Below, piece by piece: positions 1-5,673 of a stretch of DNA of 10,083 nucleotides. The stretch is taken from NCBI GenBank assembly GCA_002378845.1, contig DFRY01000075.1, forward strand, positions 16,326 through 26,408, in the 5' to 3' direction. Position 1 is the first letter of the stretch. Each line of letters begins with the position of its first letter. The position numbers and the translations under genes are program-made. The notes under the pieces were generated by a model. The model was not told the DNA's origin, did not search any database, and was given only the letters and a program-made list of their open reading frames with translations. The stretch is from Ruminococcaceae bacterium UBA3451. Lineage in GTDB: Bacteria; Bacillota; Clostridia; Oscillospirales; Acutalibacteraceae.

Positions 1-566
1 GAAAGCTGAGTTAACGTACAGGGAAGGTCAAACACCAAGGGGTCATCGCTGTGCACGGATAAAGACAGCAAAAACGAAGCGAGCCGGCGTTCCGCGCTGC
101 CCCCGGTAAAATTATCGATTCGACTGTTTAAAAAACAGATGCGGTTGGACAGATAGCTGATGTAATTTTCTGCAATCAGATAATTCTGTTCGAACAAACG
201 GTGCAGCAGCTGCTGTGGCAAAAACAACACGCGGCTGCGTTTTACCGCCACCACTTCGGACACATACTGTTTTGTATTATTAAACAGCCCAGCAACGCCG
301 AAAATTCCGCCGGTAAAAAAGGTGTTTAACACCAGGTTCGCGCCGTCTGTACCGGGCTTAAACGCCTTCAGTTCCCCGGCAAGAACAATGCCCATACTCT
401 TTTTAAAACTGTTTTTCGTATAAATCTTTTCGCCCGGTTCAAATTCCAGGCAAGAGCAGTCCTCGGCGCCAAAAGCAGCCCGAACCGTTTCACTGTTTAT
501 TCCGCTGAACAGGAAGCTTTGAGAAAGCAACACGCAGTATTTATTTTGTTTATGAATCTCTTTCAT
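1..566 (-). CDS. Crp/Fnr family transcriptional regulator (C-terminus cut off by window edge)
   Basis: The visible 188 residues start at ATG 566, with a GAGTGG ribosome binding site just upstream. They show a cyclic-nucleotide-binding-type beta-roll: LEFEPGEKIY at about residues 40-49, then SMGIVLAGELKAF at about 58-70, GGIFGVAGLFNN at about 87-98 and VSEVVAVKRSRVLFLP to about 119. A long dimerisation helix follows (about 120-153, LSNRICFLNSRIDNF), and then the hinge AERRLASFLLSLS that leads into the winged-helix domain in this family. The helix-turn-helix lies beyond the window edge (it begins around LPCTLTQLS), so DNA specificity cannot be judged. Three cysteines sit near the N-terminus (residues 11, 37 and 39), but there is no clear Fnr-type cluster. 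Effector and targets are unknown. It has its own promoter (610-638) and is separated from the upstream gene by a terminator, so it is probably transcribed separately. The family assignment is firm; its role is not. Confidence 0.88.
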   Translation of the reverse strand, partial: MKEIHKQNKYCVLLSQSFLFSGINSETVRAAFGAEDCSCLEFEPGEKIYTKNSFKKSMGIVLAGELKAFKPGTDGANLVLNTFFTGGIFGVAGLFNNTKQYVSEVVAVKRSRVLFLPQQLLHRLFEQNYLIAENYISYLSNRICFLNSRIDNFTGGSAERRLASFLLSLSVHSDDPLVFDLPCTLTQL

Positions 567-609
567 ATTCCACTCGCTTTTTCGTATCATTTGGTACAAT
601 TTTGTCTCT

Positions 610-638
610 ATTATATACAAAATCTATGAAACTGTCAA
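610..638 (-). promoter_or_regulatory. Sigma-A promoter of the Crp/Fnr-type gene
   Basis: On the minus strand a perfect -35 box TTGACA (638-633) is followed by a 17-nt spacer and a perfect -10 box TATAAT (615-610). The expected transcription start is near 603, giving a leader of roughly 40 nt before ATG 566. The leader begins with a loose inverted repeat (GTACCAAATGATAC, about 584-597). Confidence 0.87.
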
Positions 639-662
639 GCGACGCCCCGCTTCCCTGAATAT

Positions 663-676
663 TAAACGGCCGTTTA
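663..676. promoter_or_regulatory. Perfect 14-bp palindrome upstream of the Crp/Fnr-type promoter
   Basis: TAAACGGCCGTTTA is a perfect palindrome. Its centre lies about 66 bp upstream of the predicted transcription start of the regulator gene. Crp/Fnr dimers bind palindromes of about this size, and class I activation sites usually sit near -61 or -71. An autoregulatory site is therefore possible, but this is inference from position and symmetry only. Confidence 0.35.
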
Positions 677-739
677 TTCGGCACAAAGGATACTCGTATT
701 GTCTGCGCTTACTCCCTTTGTCATTCAAAGCAGAATGTA

Positions 740-771
740 AAAACAAAAAGGACACCGCAAAAGCGGTGCCC
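740..771 (-). terminator. Rho-independent terminator after the CD1247-like gene
   Basis: Read on the minus strand, GGGCACCGC and GCGGTGTCC pair with one mismatch around a TTTT loop. A run of Ts broken by one G (TTTTTGTTTTT) follows. The hairpin begins 20 nt after the stop codon of the gene at 792-1244 and closes the efp cluster, isolating it from the Crp/Fnr-type gene. Confidence 0.88.
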
Positions 772-791
772 TTATCTGTAGTAATATGAAC

Positions 792-1244
792 TTATTCGTG
801 ATCATGATCGTGGTCGCAGTCTTCACAACCGCAGCCGCAGCCTTCCTCTTCATCGAAGTCAAATTCCAGTGTTTCGCCGCAGTTCGGGCATTCCATCTGG
901 CCGTCTTCCATGATTTCTTCGGAAAGGCAAATCGTCTCATGGCAGTTCGGACAAGTTACTTCGTAGTAGCAGTCGTCACAGTCACAATCGTCTTCGTCGT
1001 CCTCTTCGTCTTCCGCGTCGTCTTCCTCATAAAAATCATCTTCTAAGGAACCCAGATCTTCATCGACTGCGTCGAGTTGGTCTGCCATATCGTTCATGTT
1101 GTCTTCCATGTCGGAAACGGAAAGTGCCATGTCGTCCAAAAGATCAATGATCGCATTAAGAACCTTGACCTCTTTCTTGTTTTCATCAAGTTCAAGGCCT
1201 TCCGCTAAACCGCGAATGTAAGCAACCTTTTCTGTATTTGTCAT
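792..1244 (-). CDS. CD1247-like acidic zinc-ribbon protein
   Basis: 150 aa. ATG 1244 is chosen because AAAGGGAGG lies 7 nt before it; an in-frame ATG at 1268 lies upstream of that site. Residues 1-64 are predicted helical and start with EKVAYIRGLAEGL. This matches, from memory, the N-terminal domain of the clostridial CD1247 family, often found beside efp. Residues 65-92 are almost entirely Asp/Glu. A zinc ribbon follows with two CPNC knuckles (Cys98/101 and Cys119/122). The last 16 residues are GCGCGCEDCDHDHDHE, rich in potential metal ligands. It has no signal peptide or membrane segment, so it is cytosolic. It lies 55 nt after efp and is last before a terminator, so co-transcription with efp is likely. 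Function is unknown; metal binding or a nucleic-acid-related role for the ribbon is inference. Confidence 0.87.
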   Translation of the reverse strand: MTNTEKVAYIRGLAEGLELDENKKEVKVLNAIIDLLDDMALSVSDMEDNMNDMADQLDAVDEDLGSLEDDFYEEDDAEDEEDDEDDCDCDDCYYEVTCPNCHETICLSEEIMEDGQMECPNCGETLEFDFDEEEGCGCGCEDCDHDHDHE

Positions 1245-1299
1245 GATTCTGCCTCCCTTTAATTTCAAATTGTGAATATGCGGACATGCATAGTTTTGG

Positions 1300-1857
1300 T
1301 TATGCGCGCTCCATATATTCGCCTGTACGGGTGTCTATTCTGATTCTTTCGCCTTCATTAATGAAAAGAGGAACTCTGATTTCTGCACCGGTTTCTACTG
1401 TGGCAGGCTTTGTCGCGTTGGTAGCAGTATCGCCCTTGAAGCCCGGGTCGGTTTCGGTGATTTCAAGCTCAACGAAGTTCGGCGGCTCAACGCCGAAAAC
1501 ATTTCCTTTATAGGAAAGAACTTTGCAATCCATATTTTCTTTCACGAATTTGAAGTTGTCGCCCAACACGCTTTTGTTAATCGGGATCTGCTCAAAAGTT
1601 TCGGAATCCATGAAATAGTAAAGATCCCCGTCGCTGTAAAGGTACTGCATATCCTTGCGCTCTACAAAAGCGGTGGGATACTTATCGTTAGGGTTAAATG
1701 TTCTTTCAACAACACTGCCTGTAATTACATTTCTGATTTTGGTACGGACAAAAGCAGCGCCTTTGCCTGGCTTAACATGCTGGAATTCAATAATGGAAAC
1801 GACGTTTCCATCCATTTCAAATGTTACGCCATTTCTAAAATCGCCTGCAGATATCAT
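1300..1857 (-). CDS. efp: Translation elongation factor P
   Basis: 185 aa, the normal length for EF-P. It binds stalled ribosomes between the P and E sites and helps form peptide bonds at polyproline stretches. The start is ATG 1857, with GGAGG 8 nt upstream; the frame also extends to a TTG that overlaps that site and is not credible. Domain I begins MISAGDFRNG and carries the tip loop PGKGAAFVRTK with Lys32, the residue modified in many bacteria. Domain II (YLYSDGDLYYFMDSETFEQ) and domain III (LEITETDPGFKGDTA...TGAEIRVPLFINEGERIRIDTRTGEYMERA, split here by omission) follow in order. No modification enzyme is visible in the window. It lies downstream of aroQ with a 74-nt gap that contains a possible promoter. 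In many Firmicutes a pepP-like aminopeptidase sits between aroQ and efp; it is absent here. Confidence 0.98.
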   Translation of the reverse strand: MISAGDFRNGVTFEMDGNVVSIIEFQHVKPGKGAAFVRTKIRNVITGSVVERTFNPNDKYPTAFVERKDMQYLYSDGDLYYFMDSETFEQIPINKSVLGDNFKFVKENMDCKVLSYKGNVFGVEPPNFVELEITETDPGFKGDTATNATKPATVETGAEIRVPLFINEGERIRIDTRTGEYMERA

Positions 1858-1890
1858 GGTATAATCCTCCAATAATTTTTTCCTATTAAT

Positions 1891-1919
1891 ATCTTATAAT
1901 ATTTCATGTGTTTTTTCAA
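1891..1919 (-). promoter_or_regulatory. Possible internal promoter for efp
   Basis: In the aroQ-efp gap the minus strand shows TTGAAA (1919-1914), a 17-nt spacer and TAAGAT (1896-1891). An alternative TATAAG lies at 15-nt spacing. The gap is AT-rich and has no terminator, so this would add to read-through from aroQ. The -10 match is imperfect. Confidence 0.42.
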
Positions 1920-1931
1920 GAGATTTTTTGC

Positions 1932-2369
1932 CTACATTAGGTCTTTCAGCGCAGCAAGCGCAAGAAAATAGCTGTTTTTGCCGAAACCGGAAATCTGGCC
2001 GGCACACACAGCTGAAATCACGCTTTTATGGCGGAATTCCTCGCGGGCGTAAATGTTGCTCATATGGGTTTCGACAAACGGAATGCGCACACAGGCAATG
2101 GCGTCGCGCAGTGCGTAACTGTAATGCGTAAGAGCTCCGGCGTTAATTACCACACCGTCATATACTCCCCTGGCCGCATGGATTTTATCAATAATATCCC
2201 CTTCGTGGTTGGAGTGATAAATGTCGCATTCGTAGCCGAGCTTTTTCGCATTTTCAATGATCTGAAGATTGATGCTTTCGGCGGTTTCATCGCCGTAAAC
2301 ACCCTTTTCCCGCACGCCGACCATATTCAGGTTCGGCCCGAGAATGACCAGAACTTTTTTACTGCCCAT
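1932..2369 (-). CDS. aroQ: Type II 3-dehydroquinate dehydratase
   Basis: 145 aa. It dehydrates 3-dehydroquinate to 3-dehydroshikimate, the third step of the shikimate pathway to aromatic amino acids. ATG 2369 is preferred over ATG 2378, which sits directly against the AAAGGG ribosome binding site; the chosen start has that site 9 nt upstream and gives the usual family length. Active-site features of the family are visible: GPNLNMVG (residues 11-18), Arg20, the lid Tyr25 in VYG, NAGALTHYSYALRDA (76-90), His102 in ETHMSNI, and Arg113 in EFRHKS. It starts 13 nt after the yqeG stop, and its ribosome binding site overlaps that stop, so the two are probably coupled. It ends with TAG, showing that amber is a normal terminator in this genome. 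Confidence 0.97.
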   Translation of the reverse strand: MGSKKVLVILGPNLNMVGVREKGVYGDETAESINLQIIENAKKLGYECDIYHSNHEGDIIDKIHAARGVYDGVVINAGALTHYSYALRDAIACVRIPFVETHMSNIYAREEFRHKSVISAVCAGQISGFGKNSYFLALAALKDLM

Positions 2370-2382
2370 ATGAAACATCCCT

Positions 2383-2898
2383 TTACTCAAAGTATTTCCT
2401 GCCGCGTTTGGTTCTGATAATCCGCTGCCTGAGCGGTTTTTCCAGCCCGCGCCGGATTGCAAAGGAAAGCGAAGTTTCCCCGCCGACCGGAACCAGAAGA
2501 ATCGACTTCATAAACGCCAGATTTGCACCGATAACATCGGTAAAAATCTGATCGCCCACCACGACCGCATCCCTGCGCCGCACGCCCATTTTACGCACCG
2601 CAAGATGGTATGCAATGGGAATCGGCTTTAACGAAAGGTACATGAACGGCAAATCATACTTTGCAGCAAAAGGAGCAACCCGTTCTTTCGAGTTGTTCGA
2701 CATAATAATAATGTTTATATTATGACTGCGCATATATTGTGTCCATTCCACCGTGCCTTCAAACGGATCCTGTGACCCGTGAATGGCCAATGTATTGTCC
2801 ACATCAAGAATTACGGAATTCGCTTTCATTGCACGAATGAGTTCGGGCGTAATGTCGGTAACTTTGTCAACGGCAGCGGTAGGCAAAAACAGCGCCAA
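2383..2898 (-). CDS. yqeG: YqeG family HAD-type phosphatase
   Basis: 171 aa from a TTG start at 2898, chosen because GGAGG lies 8 nt upstream and the protein then begins MALFLPTAAVDKVTDITPEL, which fits the family N-terminus. An in-frame ATG at 2937 lacks a ribosome binding site and adds 13 unsupported residues. The four HAD motifs are all present: LDVDNT (nucleophile Asp32, acid/base Asp34), MSNN (Ser67), Lys91 in SLKPIP, and GDQIFTDV (115-122, with Asp116 and Asp121). It is a predicted cytosolic HAD subfamily IIIA enzyme; the family's physiological substrate is, to my knowledge, not settled. It precedes aroQ closely and lies just after the rpsU terminator with no obvious promoter of its own, so it may depend on read-through from rpsU. 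Confidence 0.94.
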   Translation of the reverse strand: MALFLPTAAVDKVTDITPELIRAMKANSVILDVDNTLAIHGSQDPFEGTVEWTQYMRSHNINIIIMSNNSKERVAPFAAKYDLPFMYLSLKPIPIAYHLAVRKMGVRRRDAVVVGDQIFTDVIGANLAFMKSILLVPVGGETSLSFAIRRGLEKPLRQRIIRTKRGRKYFE

Positions 2899-2940
2899 TA
2901 AAAATTCCTCCGTTTCGCGGAAAGAATGGGAATTCATGCT

Positions 2941-2966
2941 AAAAAAGCGGGCATAAAGCCCGCTTT
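2941..2966 (-). terminator. Terminator or attenuator between rpsU and yqeG
   Basis: On the minus strand AAAGCGGGC, loop TTTAT and GCCCGCTTT form a 9-bp stem running into TTTTTT. It starts 24 nt after the rpsU stop. Because yqeG and aroQ follow on the same strand with no visible promoter between, it may act as a partial terminator that lowers their expression relative to rpsU. Confidence 0.85.
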
Positions 2967-2990
2967 CCTAATTACGTATTGAAGCCAAAC

Positions 2991-3167
2991 TTACTTAAAC
3001 TTGCGCTTGCGAGCTGCTTCGGACTTCTTTTTACGCCTGACAGAAGGCTTTTCATAAGCTTCTCTCTTGCGAACCTCAGCAATGACGCCTGCTCTTGCGC
3101 ACTGTTTCTTGAACCTTCTAAGAGCGCTATCCAAGGACTCGTTGTCTTTAATTCTAATCTCAGCCAT
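2991..3167 (-). CDS. rpsU: Small ribosomal subunit protein bS21
   Basis: 58 aa, the usual length of bS21, starting MAEIRIKDNESLDSALRRFK and ending in a Lys/Arg-rich tail (SVRRKKKSEAARKRKFK), both typical. It is a 30S subunit protein near the 3' end of 16S rRNA that assists initiation. The start ATG 3167 has GGGAGGGAAG shortly upstream. A near-perfect promoter lies at 3229-3257 and a terminator hairpin follows the gene, so most transcripts should be monocistronic. Larger open frames over the same stretch are antisense or shifted shadows. The yqeG neighbour downstream fits a clostridial translation-related neighbourhood. Confidence 0.98.
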   Translation of the reverse strand: MAEIRIKDNESLDSALRRFKKQCARAGVIAEVRKREAYEKPSVRRKKKSEAARKRKFK

Positions 3168-3228
3168 TTATCTTCCCTCCCATCCGCCATAAGGCAGGGG
3201 TATTAGTAAGTCATATTACATAAAAATA

Positions 3229-3257
3229 ATTATACATATCTAACCAGCATCTGTCAA
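3229..3257 (-). promoter_or_regulatory. Sigma-A promoter of rpsU
   Basis: The minus strand has TTGACA (3257-3252), a 17-nt spacer and TATAAT (3234-3229), both perfect. The predicted start near 3222 gives a leader of about 55 nt. It diverges from the tRNA-Trp promoter, whose -35 box lies 44 bp away. Confidence 0.9.
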
Positions 3258-3300
3258 GTCAAATGTATGAACTTTAATTGAAAGGAATTCAAAATTTATA

Positions 3301-3329
3301 TTGACAGAAATTACAAGAAATGATAATAT
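3301..3329 (+). promoter_or_regulatory. Promoter of the tRNA-Trp gene
   Basis: TTGACA at 3301-3306 is followed by a 17-nt spacer and TAATAT at 3324-3329, with an extended -10 TG at 3321-3322. A TATAAT at 3327-3332 exists, but its spacing of 20 nt is poor. Transcription would start about 25-30 nt before the tRNA. Confidence 0.82.
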
Positions 3330-3362
3330 AATAACCGCGGTTCGGAAAGGACCGCAAAATAT

Positions 3363-3438
3363 AGGGGTATAGCTCAGTTGGTAGAGCAGTGGTCTCCAAA
3401 ACCACGTGCCGAGGGTTCAAGTCCTTCTGCCCCTGCCA
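3363..3438 (+). tRNA. tRNA-Trp, anticodon CCA
   Basis: 76 nt including an encoded 3' CCA. The acceptor stem AGGGGTA pairs with TGCCCCT, with one G-T pair, followed by discriminator G and CCA. The D arm AGCTC...GAGC contains GTTGGTAGA. The anticodon stem GTGGT/ACCAC encloses the loop CTCCAAA, giving anticodon CCA, which reads UGG (tryptophan). The T arm carries GGTTCAAGTCC. It stands alone between its own promoter and terminator. Confidence 0.98.
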
Positions 3439-3443
3439 TACAC

Positions 3444-3488
3444 AGCCCGCATAAATACTGAATGTTCAGTGTTTATGCGGGCTTTTTA
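3444..3488 (+). terminator. Terminator of the tRNA-Trp transcript
   Basis: Very long hairpin of about 18-19 bp: AGCCCGCATAAATACTGAA pairs with its mirror ending TATGCGGGCT, with one G-T pair and a 2-4 nt loop. TTTTTATAATTTT follows. It begins 5 nt after the CCA end. Confidence 0.93.
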
Positions 3489-3634
3489 TAATTTTAAAAT
3501 TAATTTCAAATTAAAAAAGGCCGGGTAGGCAACAGAAAAAAAGCAGTTTAAAACTTTAATTCCTATGACTTAAAACAACCTAAAAACATTCTAAAATATT
3601 TGGAGCACGTTATTCTTCCCCACACAAATTAATT

Positions 3635-3883
3635 TTATTCTTTTGCCGCTTCTACAAACCAGCGCTTTTCCTCGAGCCAAACATACTGTTCCGCACCCTG
3701 AATCATACAGGTGTAACGTACCCCGCCTGCATGAAGTGAAGCGGAAGGGCTTACCGCGGTGACTTGATCGATTTCATAGGTACGCCCATCTTCCATTGTT
3801 AAAAAAACCGGCGTAATGTGCCCGTACTCATCAAAATAAGCCATAACCGGAACATACGCTTTTTTGCTGATTTCTTCTTCCAT
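3635..3883 (-). CDS. Small uncharacterised protein under LexA-type control
   Basis: 82 aa from ATG 3883, with GGGGAG 8 nt upstream; a GTG six codons earlier overlaps the ribosome binding site and is rejected. The sequence reads like a small all-beta protein: YVPVMAYFDEYGHITPVFLTM, split as MAYFDEYGHITP at about 14-25, then EDGRTYEIDQV (about 31-41), GGVRYTCMIQG (about 53-63) and the end RWFVEAAKE. There is no signal peptide, membrane segment or cysteine cluster. From memory, similar proteins (ITP...W/MEDGR.YEID...GG.RYTC.I.G...WFVE) occur in Clostridia, sometimes near Y-family DNA polymerase genes. I know no assigned function. The promoter spacer holds a LexA box, so induction by DNA damage is likely. 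No terminator is evident downstream. Confidence 0.8.
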   Translation of the reverse strand: MEEEISKKAYVPVMAYFDEYGHITPVFLTMEDGRTYEIDQVTAVSPSASLHAGGVRYTCMIQGAEQYVWLEEKRWFVEAAKE

Positions 3884-3925
3884 TGCTTTCACTCCCCACA
3901 CATTTCATAATCTTATATTAAATTT

Positions 3926-3954
3926 ATTATAGAACGTGCGTTCGAATAATGCAA
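3926..3954 (-). promoter_or_regulatory. Sigma-A promoter containing a LexA operator
   Basis: On the minus strand TTGCAT (3954-3949) and a perfect TATAAT (3931-3926) are separated by 17 nt. The spacer is largely filled by the LexA box, so bound repressor would block RNA polymerase. The predicted start is near 3919, about 36 nt before ATG 3883. Confidence 0.82.
3931..3944 (-). promoter_or_regulatory. LexA (SOS) box
   Basis: CGAACGCACGTTCT on the minus strand fits the Gram-positive LexA/DinR consensus CGAAC-N4-GTTCG at all but the last outer base, with a perfect GAAC-N4-GTTC core. Placement between -35 and -10 is typical of SOS promoters. Confidence 0.83.
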
Positions 3955-4008
3955 TATGCTTTTTAAAAAAAGTGTTCTTTTTGCTGGAATCGCAGACTTC
4001 CTTAACCG

Positions 4009-5094
4009 TTATTCCGCTTTTTGCAGTTTTTTAAAACAATACATCTGTTCATCGGCATCCCTGAGCATTTTATGAAAGTCCAGAACTTCGCCCGTTTGGA
4101 AAACACTGTACCCATAAGCAATCGTCGGCAGGCACCTGTCGTCTCTGCGTTCTTCCACAAGGGCATTTGTCACATTTCTAAGTTGAAATTCAATTTTCGC
4201 CGGGTTGGTTTCCCTGCTTATAATGTAGAATTCATCTCCGCCGACCCGATAGCAGGCATAACGGCTGTCTAAAGACCCTCTGATTGTTGCCGCCACCGCT
4301 TGTAAAACTATGTCGCCGTAATCGTGACCGTATGTATCGTTGATGCTTTTAAAATCGTTAATATCAAGGACAATAATAGAAAATGCCTTTCGGTTCGATA
4401 TTTGCTGCGCTGCCAGTTCAAAAGTGGCCCGGTTGTAGAGCCCGGTCAAAGTATCGAAGCTGCTGTCAAATTCGGACAGTAAAAGAAAATATAAAAGCAG
4501 CGAAAACGTAATACAGTGCCAAGAGGAGTATACCGACGGGAACAGAACCTGAATACTTGTACCTGCTGCCGTAAAAAAAGATAAAGCTGCCATTTTTCTT
4601 TTCATCAGATAATGATTCATTTTTACAATACGCAGCGTATTCACAACGAGGAATATTAAGTTGATAAAGTAAACGGCGATAAATATAAAAAACAAATGAC
4701 CTCTTTCATAATGACTGTTTGCATCAACTGAAAAAATCGACCCCAACAAAGGGGAAAAAACAGCCGCGAAAAAATTCAACAAAGTCGGCAAAAGAAGCAA
4801 TTTATGTTTTTGAAATATATGAACGTCAGAAATGGCAATTAAAGCAATTGGAATTACCGGGGTAAGCGCAAAACCCAAAACATTGCAGAAAATATTTATG
4901 CTGCGCAGCCCCATTTTGTCCGCAGAAAAAATCGTTCCGGCTTCCGAAAAAACAATGATAACGGTAAGGACAATTCCGAATAAAAAAGGCTTTTTGCGAT
5001 TGTTGTTCAACATATTACTGCTAAGTAATATGACCGACAAAAAAAGAAGAGCGATGATGTCTATGGAACATGTCGCAACATAGTTTTTTAACAT
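4009..5094 (-). CDS. Membrane-bound diguanylate cyclase (GGDEF)
   Basis: 361 aa from ATG 5094, with AAGGA 8 nt upstream. Residues 1-207 are hydrophobic, with about six or seven membrane segments (roughly 10-27, 37-54, 70-89, 98-121, 133-153, 167-187 and 192-207), forming a membrane sensor of unknown type. A GGDEF domain fills 210-355: DTLTGLYNR (214-222), the metal-binding Asp244 in DINDFK, NDTYGHDYGD (252-261), the intact GGDEF (285-289) and the terminal DADEQMY. It should make cyclic di-GMP from two GTP. The product-inhibition I-site RxxD, expected five residues before GGDEF, is replaced by DSRY, so feedback inhibition at that site is unlikely. There is no EAL or other output domain. It has its own promoter (5161-5189) and no evident partner gene; the DUF2500 unit diverges from it. 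Confidence 0.95.
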   Translation of the reverse strand: MLKNYVATCSIDIIALLFLSVILLSSNMLNNNRKKPFLFGIVLTVIIVFSEAGTIFSADKMGLRSINIFCNVLGFALTPVIPIALIAISDVHIFQKHKLLLLPTLLNFFAAVFSPLLGSIFSVDANSHYERGHLFFIFIAVYFINLIFLVVNTLRIVKMNHYLMKRKMAALSFFTAAGTSIQVLFPSVYSSWHCITFSLLLYFLLLSEFDSSFDTLTGLYNRATFELAAQQISNRKAFSIIVLDINDFKSINDTYGHDYGDIVLQAVAATIRGSLDSRYACYRVGGDEFYIISRETNPAKIEFQLRNVTNALVEERRDDRCLPTIAYGYSVFQTGEVLDFHKMLRDADEQMYCFKKLQKAE

Positions 5095-5160
5095 ATTGTC
5101 ATTCCTTCATCGAACACACAGTATAATGAATTGAAAAACCACTTTAATTTATTTAAACTA

Positions 5161-5189
5161 ATTATATTCTATTAAAATGCTTTATTCAA
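5161..5189 (-). promoter_or_regulatory. Promoter of the diguanylate cyclase gene
   Basis: TTGAAT (5189-5184), a 17-nt spacer and a perfect TATAAT (5166-5161) lie on the minus strand about 70 nt before ATG 5094. The surrounding 180-nt divergent region is very AT-rich. Confidence 0.72.
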
Positions 5190-5258
5190 CAATAAATTTA
5201 AAGGGTGCACTACAAACCGATTTTCAAAATATTTCTTTAATTCCGGTTTGAGATATTA

Positions 5259-5264
5259 TATAAT
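5259..5264 (+). promoter_or_regulatory. -10 box of the DUF2500/coiled-coil unit
   Basis: A perfect TATAAT stands here, but the -35 region at 17-nt spacing (TTTAAT, 5236-5241) is weak. The start would be near 5271. This makes an ATG at 5275 nearly leaderless and favours the TTG start at 5299. Confidence 0.5.
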
Positions 5265-5298
5265 ATGAGCAAATATGGCAGATGAGGGGCGTTGTACT

Positions 5299-5673
5299 TT
5301 GGCTTTTAATATTGTAATGATTGTTATGCCGGTTTTAATTGGAGCAATGTTTCTTCTTGTGCTTGGTCTGGTGATCAGCACAATGGCAAAATCGCGGGCG
5401 CAGTGGAACCAGAATAATGCCTCCCCCGTGTTAACGGTTCCTGCAAAAGTAACGGCAAAAAGAACCAATGTGTTTTACACGAACCAGCAGATAGCAGGCC
5501 AGTCCTATTATTACGCCACATTTGAGGTGGAAAGCGGCGACCGGATGGAGCTTCCTATCCCCCCTGGAGAATACGGACTGCTTGCCGAGGGGGACGCCGG
5601 CAAACTCACCTTTCAGGGAACAAGATACTTAAGATTTGAACGATTTTTGGAAAAGGGGAATCCTAATGTTTGA
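5299..5673 (+). CDS. DUF2500 membrane protein
   Basis: 124 aa from TTG 5299, chosen because GAGGGG (5284-5289) lies 9 nt upstream and the protein then opens with a clean membrane segment (about residues 5-28). An in-frame ATG at 5275 has no ribosome binding site and would lie only about 4 nt from the predicted transcript start. After the membrane helix, SPVLTVPAKVTAKR (42-55) leads to a beta-rich domain: YYYATFEVESGDRMELPI (70-87), then GEYGLLAEGDAGKLTFQGTRY (90-110, split as EYGLLAEGD and GKLTFQGTRYLRFER). These match the DUF2500 family as I know it. The function is unknown; it is predicted to be a single-pass membrane protein. The end overlaps the next gene by 8 nt, so the two are translationally coupled and probably act together. 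Confidence 0.86.
   Translation: MAFNIVMIVMPVLIGAMFLLVLGLVISTMAKSRAQWNQNNASPVLTVPAKVTAKRTNVFYTNQQIAGQSYYYATFEVESGDRMELPIPPGEYGLLAEGDAGKLTFQGTRYLRFERFLEKGNPNV

Noticed and set aside
786..1046. Plus-strand frame opposite the CD1247-like gene, hydrophobic with many Val and Phe
   Set aside because: It is the complement of GAC/GAA-rich acidic codons, which read as GTC/TTC on the other strand. It has no ribosome binding site and lies opposite a well-supported gene.
2972..3206. Open frames of 72 and 75 codons on both strands over the rpsU region
   Set aside because: The 58-aa bS21 frame explains the stretch fully, with ribosome binding site, promoter and family match; the longer frames are shifted or antisense.
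3489..3634. AT-rich stretch between the tRNA terminator and the SOS-type gene
   Set aside because: I looked for a gene, small RNA or terminator and found none with support. A convincing hairpin for the minus-strand gene is also missing.
5095..5115. Possible LexA box before the diguanylate cyclase gene (CGAACACACAGTAT)
   Set aside because: Only one half-site matches; the second half lacks GTTC, so it is not a palindromic SOS box.
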